Source: Capitulum mitella
Taxonomy: Eukaryota; Arthropoda; Thecostraca; Pollicipedomorpha; Pollicipedidae
Direction: 5' to 3'
Assembly: GCA_030062745.1 (NCBI GenBank)
Contig: CP099840.1
Span: forward strand, 33,669,101-33,733,100
Length of the DNA: 64,000 nt
Both the position numbers and the translations under genes were made by a program. Below, one piece after another: positions 11,041-23,240 of the stretch; positions within the stretch are counted from its first letter, which is position 1, and every line of letters begins with the position of its first letter. The notes under the pieces are model-generated. The model worked only from the letters and a program-made list of their open reading frames with translations, had not been told where the DNA came from and did not search any database.

Positions 11041-14000
11041 CTGAAAACACCAGTGTGTGAATATCTGATCAAATTCAGACCACAATGGATGGCCTGTAGA
11101 CGGGCAATGGTAAACGGCAGCGTCAGCGATGTAATTTTGGCATGGTTAAAATTTGCATCGCTCTCGTTGTTCCAGTAGCAGCTGATTTTATTTTGGCCGT
11201 TATTAGTGCTACGGAAAAAATGAACCAAGGAGCTTTTCTCAAACACGAGAAAATGAGCAATTCCTTCCTTCTAATCAGGCGTTTCTCAAATTTCATTTAA
11301 ATCTGAAGGTGGAGGTAAGACCAGAACCCAGGAAATGCCACCTTGACCATTGTTGTAGAACTTGACACTAAGCCATTTTTGGTGCAATTTCGGACCCTGC
11401 ATGGTGAGAGTGGGGTGATGCTCGGCAGGGATTACAGCGCATATAAATCGTTTTTTTTTAAGCCTTCTGGTTGGAGTGGGATGTGGTGAACAACAATTTT
11501 TTCTGGGAAATGACACAACCAGTTGTGTATATTTTTTTGTGGGAGTCATTCACCATTTCGGGGAGGGGCGAAATGTATTTGCTCAATTTTTTAGTGGGTT
11601 GCGTGACCTTTAAGTGTTTTTTTTAAGTAGACATTGCACTGGTGGTTTTGGCCCTCTGCCCCACTCCCTCTTGGCCACAGTTCGCAGTCGGCCGGGGTCC
11701 CGGGCGGTCGGTCGAGGTTAGTCGGAGGCGACATTCGACCCTGGCACCCCACTTCGGAGGCCAGGCGCGCAGCCTGGGGCCAAAAACGCCCGCCTCGGTC
11801 GGCCGGCCGCAGCGCAAGACAAGCCGATCAAACCACTCAGTGACGTTTGCCAGTCCCTGGGTGCCAGCCAGCGAACTGTAGCCGCGGCGCTGGCCAAGAT
11901 CACCTGTCGCACGGAAGACAGAACACGGCCGAAACGCTGAAGAGACTCACCGGCCGCGGCACTCGCGCTGATAATGGCCCGGGATCCCACAGCCAGCAAA
12001 CATCGCCTCTGTGACACATGTGGCAGAGGATAGAGTCCCGTCTGGAGCAGAGCACCGACAGTGCGCGAGAACTGCTCCACAGACAGCGCCCAAAGTGGCA
12101 TGCGGATTGACGGAATATGGTTAAGTATGCTGTTCAGTATCCGATGTATACGTCAGATAAACAGAATACAGCGTCGCATTTCCTGCAATATGGGCATGTT
12201 CTGATGAATTAAATTGAGCGTTTTCAGAGACAGGTTTTCGTTATCTTCCTCGGGCTAATTCCGTGTTGCTTATTTCTTTCGAAAAGAAGCGCGAAAATTG
12301 GATCTGAGAACTACATACTGCTTTGTGGAGAACAATATGAAAAGCAAAATACCTTACCTCTCTGACTCCGTTGCCACGGCCAGCAGAACAAACCCAGAAT
12401 ACTGCGACTGGCATCGTTCAGTGGGAAATGAATCGATCTAATTTTGATTACTTTGCTTTAATATTATGTCGCATGTCCAAAATCAAGACCGAGTTGTAAT
12501 ATTAACGGTTTTATTCCACAAAAACAGTTACAGGCCCAAAAATACCTTTCACACCGATAGTCCAGAAACTCATCAGCACCATATCCAATGTCATCAAACA
12601 GTATAATTTCATATTTTAATATAATAATATGATAATATTATATAATTTTATAATTTAAACGCATATCTGAACAAACTAAAACCAGCACCCGTACACTCAA
12701 ACTAAGTAAAGAAAAGCTGAGAAACGTTTCCCCATCTCGACATAAGGATGGGTTCCTCAGTCTTGGCACCCCGACGTTACCACACCGTCCGAGACGTAGC
12801 CGGCGGCTGCTGAAGCGGACAGGTGCGAGGCGGGCCCACTGTGCCAAGAGCCGCCGCCCTCAGCGGCCGGTCTGGTGCAATTGCACCGGGCGCCCGGCAG
12901 TCTGTGTTTACAACGCCGCCGTTCGGCGGACCCCGAGCCGTCTCGCTGGAGCGGCCGCAGGTGACCTTTGACTCGCAGCCCGCCCGAACTCCCGGCGGCG
13001 GACAGCTGATCCGTCCCCGGGGCAAACCCCGCCCTAACTACGGCGGCGCACATCTCATCCGTCCCTGGGGAGGTTCCCGCCCAAATTCCCGGCAGCGGAC
13101 AGCTGATCCGTTCCCGGGGCAAACCCCGCCCTAACTACGGCGGCGCACATCTCATCCGTCCCTGGGGAGGTTGCCGCCCAAATTTCCGGCGGCGGACAGC
13201 TGATCCGTCCCCGGGGCAAACCCCGTCCTAACTACGGCGGCGCACATCTCATCCGTCCCTGGGGAGGTTGCCGCCCAAATTTCCGGCGGCGGACAGCTGA
13301 TCCGTCCCCGGGGCAAACCCCGCCCATGACCAGAGGAGGTTCCCGCCCGAGTTTCCGGCAGCGGACAGTTGATCCGTCCTCCGGGTGAGCCCTTCCCTAA
13401 TTCCCGGCAGGCCGGCAGATGGCTGATCCGTCCCCGAGGTGGATCCCGCCCTATCTCCCGGCAGCGGACAGCTGATCCGAACGTCGGATGTGATGATGAC
13501 GTCATGGGTGACCCCAGGTGCTGTAAAGCAGGTAATGGAGGGACCGCAATATGATGATTACGTCATGCTGACTTGGCTGGACATCTGGCAACGTCCCAGG
13601 GTGGACACTGGACAGGAAGTGATACTGCAGCAACGTGTGATCCCAGCGGCTGGAGTGAAGTTCTCGCTGCCTTAAGAAACGCGCGTGAAATTACACTGGC
13701 GTCATGACATTGCTATCTTGGCATTACGGTCCTCATGAAACTTCACCAATTTCCTTCATCATTAGTCCCTGACAATAGTCAAGACGCATGCTGAGAGTAG
13801 GTTGAGGTTTTCATCGATTTGTAGACGTCACTATGTTGCCAAGGACTCCGCGTTTTCATTTTATTTTTATTTTCTGATTTAATCTGAACGTGTTCAAGTG
13901 CGTAGCTTTGGAATCTGAGTACATGTTAACTCAAGCCTTCTGCCGGCCCTTGACCCTGCCACAAAGTCCTTACCAAAAATGGGGTACTTTGTTCCCGGTA

Positions 14001-14653
14001 AGAAACCAGATGGCGCTGGCGCAACTCTATTGCGCCGGGCAACTCCACGAACCGGTCGCCAAGCCAAAGCCTAATGCAGGGTCTAATACAGGGCCTCATA
14101 CAGGGACCCATTGTGGGATACGAGGTGTCAGGACGTTCAGCTCTCGATCATGGGTTCAAGGGCTTCGCTCCCCTCCCTTTCACACCCCTTCCAAAAGTCC
14201 TGGCTATTTGTCTGGCAAATACTAGTAACTGAGCCGTCCAGATGACAAGTGAGAACGGCATACAGGACACATTCCAAATGATGTTATTTCCATCCGTAAT
14301 ACGCATGAAACTCTCTTACTACACCATTCGAGAGCAAAGAGGAAAGGTTTCTGCGTACAGGAGCTCCAGCGCGGTGACCGTAGAAACATGGAATGTGACC
14401 AGACACACTAACTGGTACCGACAAGAACAGTCCGCATTTTGAATTGCTACATCGTGAATGTTCTGGACGGCAGTTATTTTTTGCTCACATTACTACGGTC
14501 GCTTACCACTTGCGTGCAAAGCCTGCAGAGGTTATCTAGCAGCTGACTCGTCGAGTCGTCCACCATCATCTTGGCGACGGTCTTGCTGCTCAATTTGCTG
14601 GCCAGCTTCTTTTGGGCCCGTAGGCCGATATCTTTGGCTCGGAATTCGCTCAT
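10618..14653 (-). CDS. TNFAIP8: TNFAIP8-like (TIPE/Sigmar family) protein, two coding exons
   Basis: Join of 14507-14653 and 10618-11040 on the minus strand gives 189 aa plus stop, the usual size of the family. TNFAIP8/TIPE proteins are cytosolic six-helix bundles with a central hydrophobic cavity that binds phosphoinositide-type lipids; they act in cell death, inflammation and, for fly Sigmar, autophagy. Seen here: the N-terminal block RAKDIGLRAQKKLASKL, then residues ESEKVTKNLIKVMVKVGIL, NGQFNEEE, and TIISFYEVDFTYD followed by the ERHLTDK block, in the family order. The intron (11041-14506) has a GTAAGC donor and a TTTTCAG acceptor and is phase 0. A CTTCTAG acceptor-like site lies 10 bases before the ATG, so an upstream non-coding exon is likely. 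The family assignment is firm. Which vertebrate paralogue it matches cannot be told, since arthropods usually have one. Confidence 0.95.
11620..12110. other. CpG-rich stretch in the TNFAIP8-like intron
   Basis: GC- and CpG-dense with overlapping frames on both strands and no conserved domain. Confidence 0.4.
12990..13480. repeat. 97-bp tandem repeat
   Basis: GACAGCTGATCCGT starts at 13001, 13098, 13195 and 13292, exactly 97 bases apart, with CGGCGGCGCACATCTCATCC in each unit. Degenerate partial units follow to 13480. It lies in the TNFAIP8-like intron. Confidence 0.95.
14507..14653 (-). CDS. TNFAIP8: TNFAIP8-like coding exon 1
   Basis: Encodes residues 1-49, starting MSEFRAKDIGLRAQKK and ending LDNLCRLCTQV. 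The ATG at 14653 is chosen because the family's N-terminal helix begins directly after it. The exon closes at a GTAAGC donor in phase 0. Confidence 0.93.
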
Positions 14654-14960
14654 GGTCGTTACCTAGAAGCGGGGCATTAATCAAAAGACATGCGTCACGT
14701 CGCCGGGATGCCTCATTAGTTTTGACGCTCGAGTGCTTAGACGGTTATCTTGGATGCGCGAAAAAGCAAATATACGTGCCATGTAGCACTAGCACGTATT
14801 ATTCAGGGAAGGTAAGCTGCACCCGCCGGTATAAACATGTGGAACAGTTCCTTGATTACAACTGAGTGTGGTTGAGTATCCCAAGAGCGTTTTGTCCACT
14901 TCGATTCGCATACGCAATGTATTCACTTTGCGTATGCGTATTTGGACGACGAAAACCGTT

Positions 14961-14990
14961 AAAACAAAAACAAAAACAAAAACAAAAAAG
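14961..14990. repeat. (ACAAAA)n microsatellite
   Basis: Four to five units of a 6-base A-rich motif. Confidence 0.85.
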
Positions 14991-15639
14991 AGAAACAACA
15001 ATTATCCCCACTTCTAATCTGAGACAGTTCACGTCTCGGACCAAAATAAGACGAAACTCTCAGGAATGCAGCCACAACTAAACGCCAGAATCTCATTCAA
15101 ACTGAAGCGTATGTTCGGCAATTTCGTAACTGACATCCAAAAATACTCATTGAAAAGGAAAAACAGTTTCTCCGGGCACAGTCATAGGATGATTTTCACC
15201 GCTTCAATGTTCGTGCAATAACCTAACCTGTGCCAGCTCACCGACAGCCCCCCGACGGCTCGTTTGTAACATATTGCTGAAGGTACGCTAAACACCTGAC
15301 AAAGTTTACTGAGTACCCATCCCTGAGGGCATCGGCCAGCTGTGAACATATTCGTCTGGCTGGTCGATATTGACACGCCTGCTGTTGCGATTTCGTGTTC
15401 TTTTCTTCTTCAGCAATACAGCCTAGATCTGAATAGCTACATCGGGTAACACCTCCACTATGGATGATGGGGAGCTAAGTACCCAGCCCCCGCGTTCCTC
15501 GCTTTCGTTGAACTTCCTGTAACCGAGCAAGAGTCTGGTTCTTGTCCCAGTCGAGATGATTTGCCCGCTGGCCCTCAATGGCGTTCTCCAGTCAAGTCTT
15601 TTTCGTCTGTTTTTCGACTTTCCGCGCAGTCATCACATG

Positions 15640-15985
15640 TTTTCTGCCGCTCAGTCCGATGATCGTTTCCTGCCTCTCGTCGTTCGGCAGGAATGATCTG
15701 CTGTCTCTCGCGCTGAGCCAGGATGATGATGTATTGTTTATCGCCACTCGGCTGGGATCATTTCCCGTCTTTCACCGTTTAGGCGGGATCATTTCCAGGA
15801 TGTTACCGCTCCTCTGAGATCATTTCCGTTCTCTCTCGATTCTGGTGGGATAATTTCCGGTCTGTTGCCGCTCCGCTGAGATCATTTCCAGTCTGCTGTC
15901 GCCCCGCTGAGATCATTTCCCGCCTGTTGCCCCTCCGCTGAGATCATTTCCAGTCACTCGCCGCTCAGCCGGAATGATCGCTCCG
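15640..15985. repeat. 31-bp tandem repeat
   Basis: GATCATTTCC recurs at 31-base steps (units start near 15785, 15816, 15847, 15878, 15909, 15940), spaced by CTGTTGCCGCTCCGCTGA. Upstream units are more diverged. Confidence 0.9.
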
Positions 15986-17560
15986 GTCCCAGTCCCGCGC
16001 CCGCGGGCCGCCGGTGGGCAGGACAGACAAGTCGGCAGGTAGCCAGGGATGGATGGAAGGACGAGTTGCAGCCCCAGGCCGCCAGGCCAGTACCGAGATC
16101 AGAGCCATGCTTTTCGACCCTGACGTAGATCACAAGCCACCAAACTTACCGGGGCGGACATGTCTTACCGCAGACATTTACGCGGAGACGCACAACACGA
16201 GCAGACAGTGTCCTGGTAGTTACCATGGTGACTCGGGCTGAGTTACTTTTAGACCAGCTGAGACATTTTTGCACACCTACCGGGCTAAAGGGCACGACGT
16301 CACTTACCTGAATAACGACAAGCGAACTAAGCCAACTGATCCTGAAATGCCAGCAGGCGTAGGCCGGTCTCGGTCGCCGGTAATGGGCGCACAGCCGGTC
16401 GGCCGAGGCTGGACTGAGGCTTTGGTGAGACGCGACAAAGCGGGACGGAAGACAGGCTGCCAGATGGCGTACATTTCAAGGTGGAGGGCAGCCTACCTTT
16501 CGCATGCAAGCAAACTGAGGGACAAGAAGCGAGGTCCGTTTTACACAAACGCAACACTCCGTGCCCACCCGCCGTGGACAAAGAAACCCACTCATCCTGG
16601 CTTGTTAGCTGTTTTCGAAAGAATGTGGCCGTTTTGAAGGCCAGGCTATCAAGTAATGACGGTATCTTTGTTCACGGCCTGCTGCTATATTTACATCACC
16701 TTCGTGTGAGGCGACGCCGTAACTCCTTTCCACAAAAATTTGAATTTTCAAGTCAGAACAACAGGTCGTATGTTACCAGGAAATACATAACCACCGATGA
16801 AAGTTAACAAACATTCCCACCACAGCGCACTGGCTGGTGCACAGTTGAGCGCTGTCACCATAACATTATTCCAGTGCAAACGGAATATCACAGCGCAAAG
16901 TGCAGTCATATGTCGATGATAACTTTGGGTGGCTGGCAGCCAGAACTTTAAGAGCGGCCAAAAGGAGTATCAGTGGCAGCTGAAGTCTCATGCGGGCTTC
17001 TGCTGGATCTGGTCCTATATTCAGCAATGCAGCAGAGTACCATGGGGCGTTTTAACATGACTAGCAAGTCTTTACTTGTTAGCCACGTACACACGGAGAG
17101 CACGTACAGCAGTATTGATCTAGCTTTGATTATTTGCTAATCCCTTCAGACAGCATTGTTTGAAACTGGCCGAGGTATGAAGTTTTTCCGATATTCTTGA
17201 AGCAGAGTGTCATGACGTCTCTTACGGCCATTATTAGATCTGTCAGAGAAAGGAGCAACTGCTAGCAGTCTTCAGGACGTTTGCCACATTTACCGCTGCG
17301 CCCAGCAGTGGTTTTGCATGCCACACTCACGGCTCATTCATTTCTATTCCAGCGCACTGTAATCCTCCGCTTTGCCAGAGGTCAACGCATAAATCCCTCT
17401 GTTGCCTCCTGATTCGGCGACCGTAATTGGCCAAAATTGCGCCGGCACCCGCCGCGTTCTCATGCAAGCCTGCCAGACTCAGCGAGCAGACATGCATCGC
17501 AGCGATGAGCGGGCGGCCGCTCCGGGACGCTGGCGGTGTCGGTCCGCGCACGGTCAGCGC

Positions 17561-18070
17561 CCGGTGTCTGCGCCGGCGGTCCTGTGTCGGGGCCGGCGGT
17601 CCTGTGTCTGCGCCGGCGGTCATGTGTCGGGCCCGGCGGTCCTGTGTCGGGGCCGGCGGTCCTGTGTCTGCGCCGGCGGTCCTGTGTCGGAGCCCGGCGG
17701 TCCTGTGTCGGGGCCGGCGGTCCTTTGTCAGGCCCGGCGGTCCTGTGTCGGAGCTGGCAGTCCTGTGTCGGGCCCGGCGGTCCTGTGTCGGGGTCGGCGG
17801 TCCTGTGTCGGAGCCGGCAGTCCTGTGTCGGAGCTGGCGGTCCTGTGTCGGGGCCGACGGTCCTGTGTCGGAGCCGGCGGTCCTGTGTCGGGGCCGGAGG
17901 TCCCCTGTCTGCGCCGGAGGTGCTGTATCTGCGCCGGCGGTCCTGTGTCGGGATCGGCGGTCCTGTGTCGGGGCCGGCGGTCCTGTGTCGGGGCCAGCGG
18001 TCCTGTGTCGGGGCCGGCGGTCCTGTGTCGGGGCCAGCGGTCCTGTGTCGGGGCCGGCGGTCCTGTGGCG
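17561..18070. repeat. 20-bp minisatellite, about 25 units
   Basis: Unit TCCTGTGTCGGGGCCGGCGG, with changes mostly at bases 10-17 and one 21-base unit near 17690. Since 20 is not a multiple of three and the unit lacks stops, all three forward frames and a reverse frame stay open for more than 250 codons. These are not genes. Confidence 0.97.
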
Positions 18071-18989
18071 GCGAACGTGGCGCGGTGCCGGCAGTGGAAT
18101 GTGCGGCCCCAGGTGCGCCGACCCAGCGGCGGCCAGGCTCGTTATGCGGACGGCGCGGTGGTTTGCATCTCGTTATTGCCGCGCGGTCGCCGCTCGGGCA
18201 GGGGCCCGCTAATGAGGGCAAACGCGGTCGTCTAGTGTTACCTGAATGTCGGCAGACTTGGCAGGATCGCTGCTGTGAAGTGCTTGTGGCAATACCCGTA
18301 CGTGCTAAACTTTTCTCGGGTCACTGCCAGATGTCTGCGCCGTCACGTTCCTAATGCTGTGTTCCGGTGAAACGCCAATAAGCATTTCTGGTGTGAGCCT
18401 CCATCCATTCGATTGATCGCGTTCAGCATTCATGAACATGTTGTGCCCAGACGTCTTCAGCAGAATGAATGCAGAACTTGGAACTTGAAATATCTCTGCC
18501 TTGCGGTACTAGTGCACTATTTACTGCCGCATTACGTCAGAGGTATGCGCATAAACGTGCTCACACATCAGCAACACTGCTTCCACCAGTCATGTCCGCT
18601 TTCGACGATGCTTCTTTCCTACCCAGCCCGTTTCGGTCTACATCCAGTCCTGCTTCAGTATCCACCTAGACCCGTTCCAGTCCACACCCAACCACGTTTC
18701 AGTAGGTATGCGTCCAATCCCGTGTCAGAATATATCCAGCCTAACGTCAGTCTACATCCAGCCTCGTTTCTGTGCCCATCCGCCCAGTTCCTGCCCACAG
18801 CCAGACGCCGCTTCCGCCCTCCTGCCGGCCGAACTGGCGTAATCTGCCGCTCGGCGGTCAACGGAAGCGACATCCTCATCGCGCTGTCCGGAAACGCCAG
18901 CCAAGGCCGCCAGACGAGCCCTGCCGTACGCGGCACGCGCTGGGAGATATCTCGGACAGACGCGCCCCGCGAAATGACGTCAGCCAGAC

Positions 18990-19345
18990 AGATCGCGCAG
19001 CACACTGATCGCAGCTGAGCGCGGAATGAAAACACTAACAAACGGCGCGCGCGTCTCGCCCGTTTGGCGGCGCCGGGACGCCGGCGGCCGAGCGGGCGCC
19101 CTCGGTGGGAAGCCGCGCGCGCCGTCTCACCTGTGTGCGCTGAGTCGTCAGCTGCCGGCGGGCCGTGTCCGTCCCGCCTCGCCCATCCGCGCGCGGCGGG
19201 CCGGACCGCGCGGTTCAGGCCCGCAGAGCTCGGCTGCGCCGGCCGCGCCGTACTGACGGCGGCCGCACCCGCCACGGCGCCGGCCGCGCTGCTGCCATCT
19301 AGCGGCCTTGTCCTCAGTCGGGGCGGGGGCTCGTGGTAGTACAAT
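18990..19345. promoter_or_regulatory. CpG-island-like stretch upstream of the TNFAIP8-like gene
   Basis: Very high CpG density between AT-richer flanks. It could hold a non-coding first exon of the TNFAIP8-like gene, whose coding exon 1 has an acceptor-like site just before its ATG. Inference only. Confidence 0.35.
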
Positions 19346-21354
19346 ACATAAGCAGTCTCAGGGGCCGCAAGGATATTCCTCTCAAGTGTTAGACAGCACA
19401 TTCCCCTTTGTTTACTGGCTCCGGATCCTCAGTGTTCTCGAAGTCGTGACGCTTACGTGAGTTGAGAGAAGCCGGCGAAGGCCTTCGTTATAAAACCGTG
19501 TCCAATCAATGATGCGCGGATCTCAGAGCCAGCCAAGTAAGAAACCAATATGTTTCGGCTTGACAGCCGTTTGACGTTGGCAAAGCTCTTCTTTTACTTT
19601 GGAAATAGACTCGAAGACTTCTCTCTTCCTTCTAACGTCTCGTGGTTTCTACCGTTCTAGTTTTCATCTGACGAAGGCTGCCGTCGTCAAAATGTATGAA
19701 ATGGGTTCAAGCACAAAGTCGATGCCAATCCGTTCCAATTACTTAAACATACCTTATTGAATTGTGCAAAATATTTGCGCCCAACCGTGGCCGATAGTGT
19801 TAAAGAGGAAGTGCCAAGAACCTGAAGTAATTGTTGATGTTCGTTTTAGGTAGGTAACTGACCAAGCTATTTCGGAATTCGGTAAAACAATGATCGACAA
19901 GAAATGTCATAGCCCTTGAAGAAGCTCTGAAAAAAACAGGTCGCAGCCCTAAAGCGGCGCTTTCCCGTTTGACAAAATATTTTTGGATCAACACGGGGCG
20001 TCGGACGATACGGCTGGCCGAGGCTTCGTCTCCAATGGGCGGCTCGTCGGCGTGAAACATTAATAACGGGCGACGGTGCGCGCCGACTGATGCGTGCCAC
20101 GGCCATTAATTGCGGGCCGAAACACGGCCATTACCCCGCCGTGTGTGGTTGTGTGAGTAGCAGTTGGGCTGCAATTCACACGTAATGATTCTGGAAAACG
20201 ACCCGAGAGCGTGCCAGTGGTCTCAATAGACCGGCATTTGTTTTCCACTCGAGCGCTCTGGTTTCATTCACATTCTTTACTGAGCATATCAACAGGGTGT
20301 CACGTTCCTGGCGCACATTGGCAAATCAACCAGACATATGCTCTACAAACAACAGAGACCAAATTGTGCGCCATATCGCTCTTTATTTGTGGACATTTAT
20401 CACGTCAAATCACTGTATCATGTTGCATGAAGATTTTGCGTCCTTTCGGGACGCCAGGAAAAACGTGACGTATGAAAATAAAAGATGCATATGAAGTCTG
20501 ATAACGGAATAACGGGATTTCCACCTCTAGTGACTTCATTTTACTCATTAGTTTCAGGCTGAATTGTAAACGGTCTGACATCCTCGTCCCACAAATTCAA
20601 TAGCATGTTCGCACGTGCCAAAGGTTCAACTCTTTTCCTTTGATTCCGTGTTACCTTTAGCATGATCGAATGTCCATGTCGTGAATTTCACTGTCTAAAC
20701 GGGATGCATGCACATTTGGGAAATATTGGAGATTTCAGATTATGGAGCATATTTTTGGTCCAGACTTAATAAAATAGTTTTGGGAAAGAGGAAACGATTT
20801 CACGTTTAAGTTTTAAACAAGTCATGGATCATCGATAAAGTTAACGGAACTTGGTAAAACAGTGTGATTGCTTCAGTCTATTGCGCTGTTGGTAAGCATC
20901 AAAATGATATCTTGCGCTGGAGTTTGGTCTTGACAGACTCCACCAAAACTGCTGCCAGTTGGCAAACGGCGCAACACCGACTCTGATAACGTGAATACCG
21001 ACCATCAATGAGTGGTTTTCATTGCAAAACTGAAATCCACATCAATCTCTCTTGTCATCAAAATAAGGCGAACTTTGCAACTAACTAAACTGGTGTCCAT
21101 GACGGCCATCCTGCCCACTCGTAATCTGAAGGCTGAGCTCGCTGCAAACAGCTGACGCTCGACTTCCGACGGTGTCCAATGAATCGGCGACCCAGCTGAC
21201 AAAGAAAAACAGCAGCCGATAACCTACAATGGGAGTATCTCCATGTGTTTCTGCCGACTTCTGAGGTGACAACAGCGCTAAAAATCGCCTTCGACGGCGT
21301 GGATAAGCAACACCCGGTCCTGCACGTCACCTCGACGCCTCCGTCACTAGAAGA
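19340..21354. other. No gene seen
   Basis: Ordinary-composition sequence with only short random frames. A 6-bp stem hairpin (TGACGA/TCGTCA) lies near 19665. Confidence 0.45.
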
Positions 21355-21735
21355 GGCCGCCTGTCATGCAGCCGTCCGGTCTCCCCCGCCTCCGAACTCG
21401 GCCACGCATCCTCGCCGCGCGGCGGGCGGCGGCGCAGCGTGAGGCCGCGCGGAACGCGGGACGGGGTGCCGCGAACTCTTGTGCCGGCCGTCCGGTGGGC
21501 ACCGCGTCTGGACCCGGCGGCCACGGGGGCCGGCCGGAGGTGCAGCCCGGCCGGCGCCGGACGCCGGCCAGATAGCGGTCGGCGCCGCGGCCGAGTGTTT
21601 GGATGACCGACCGACGGCCGGCAGCGCACACAAACGCCGCTGGGCGCCGCGAGGCCGCGCGCGACCTGCCAAGTTGATACCGAATCCGAGACGCGGACGC
21701 GAGACATCTAGCGGCGTTTGGCCGATGCCCGAATA
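21355..21735. promoter_or_regulatory. CpG-island-like stretch
   Basis: GC- and CpG-dense block between the TNFAIP8-like and NDUFA13 genes, with frames open on several strands and no domain. A promoter for the TNFAIP8-like gene is one reading. Confidence 0.35.
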
Positions 21736-23035
21736 CGGAGGAGGCGACATCGGGCGGACAGCGTGCGAAACTCGAGTTTGGCGGAGGACTGTGCGTTTTG
21801 TTTGTTCGAATTTTGCGGAGCCTGTGGTGTGCGGACCAAGTGGACACGTCCAGGAAATCCAGACTGATCAGCAGCCAGCCAATGACTACCGGGCTCCCAG
21901 GCGTGAATCCAAAGGCGAGGGGGCTACGGGGCCACAAGCTTCTGCGATGCGTCAGACAACAATATTCTAGATGCCGCTGTCACGCCGAAGACCAGCCATA
22001 GCGATCACAAACGTGATGCGGTCTAGCCTGACACCAGCCCGGAACGTCTGATGGGGCGGTAAGCCACGCATGTTGCTAGAAGGCAGCCTTCGGTATGGAA
22101 CTGGCTGTAGTAGCGCTGCAGTTTGGGCGAGGGTTTACCGTTGGACAAACACCCCTTTCTGGTCGGAAACCTGTCAGTCCTTCTGAGAAATAACTTTACA
22201 TCGGAACGACCAACGCGTATAGAAATCTGCACATCCACATTTCAAAACCTGACTTAATTTATCCGCTACGTTTAAACACCAGACTGTTTGAAAGCTGCTA
22301 CTTATCGATACTCTTAACTGTTTCAGTATCAATTTTTTTGTGTAGACGCTTTTTAATAAGATCTCGGAAACAGTGGATAAGCTGTGGCAAACCGCGGCAC
22401 TCCCTAATAAGTTCCCCTCCTGAAGCGATGCCGGTAGTTGGGCTAGCATCGCTGGTAGTTAAAGATGATCTAGTAATCTGTCTACGAGACCACTGGAAAT
22501 GTTGCCATTAATGGCAATGCTGAGACCATTTGATTTTAAACGTACTTTCCAGCACGCTTGGACACCAACAAGGCCAAGGCTGCAAATATACACCTGAATT
22601 TCATATAACATACCAAAATTTTGCAAAAGTCGGCCCGTTCGCTCAATAGCTGTTTCAGAAAATGACTGTGGCAAAAGTCCCTGGTCCGGCATTAAGAAGT
22701 CCAGCATTAAAAAACGAATGAACCAGTGATGGTAGATCCCGAAGACGTAACGGTCTGCATTTCGCCGGCTGCACGCCACTGTCCAAGAAGAGGCGTCCAC
22801 GACTGTCTGGCATATCCTTCAGGTCACCTCCTGCGTGGTTCCCAACTATAAAACGAACGGCAGCCACTCCACACCATCGTGTATTGCTCCTGGCAATACG
22901 TTAGGACGACCGCACATAAAACCGCCATGCGGACACAAACACCTCCAAATCATTTATCGCCTATACGCACAGCGAGACCTGCTGACTATGCCTTCGCCTA
23001 GCACACGCCACCCCTCGCTGCTGCGGCGGGGCGCA
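21736..23035. other. Intergenic, includes probable NDUFA13 3' UTR
   Basis: A minus-strand frame at 22459-22800 (113 codons) is unrecognised. No canonical AATAAA was found close to the NDUFA13 stop. Confidence 0.4.
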
Positions 23036-23240
23036 CTACTTATACATGGCGTACTCTAGTCGCTCCCACAGGTACTTGGGGTCGGCGTGCGCGTAAAACT
23101 CGCAGATCTCGGGCTCGGTGAGGCCGCGCGTGGGGTTGGTGAAGACGGGCAGGTCGTACAGGTGGCCCACCTTCCAGCCGGGCACGTCCTTCATGAGGGC
23201 GGCCTCCTCGTCCCTGTTCCGCCTCAGCTGGCGCAGGAAC
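23036..23240 (-). CDS. NDUFA13: NDUFA13 exon 3 (terminal)
   Basis: Starts after a TGTTCCAG acceptor and encodes FLRQLRRNRDEEAALMKDV through WERLEYAMYK to a TAG stop at 23036-23038. The MKDVPGWKVG block is diagnostic. Confidence 0.96.

Noticed and set aside
17402-18354. Overlapping frames of 253-277 codons
   Set aside because: They are products of the 20-bp minisatellite, which has no stop codon; several frames are equally open and the peptides are simple repeats.
19660-19700. CTGACGA motif suggesting another hammerhead
   Set aside because: TGACGA pairs with TCGTCA in the same hairpin, so the would-be core bases are in a stem; no GAAAC/GUC follows.
22459-22800. 113-codon minus frame with protein-like composition
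   Set aside because: No family recognised, and it follows the NDUFA13 stop, where 3' UTR is expected.
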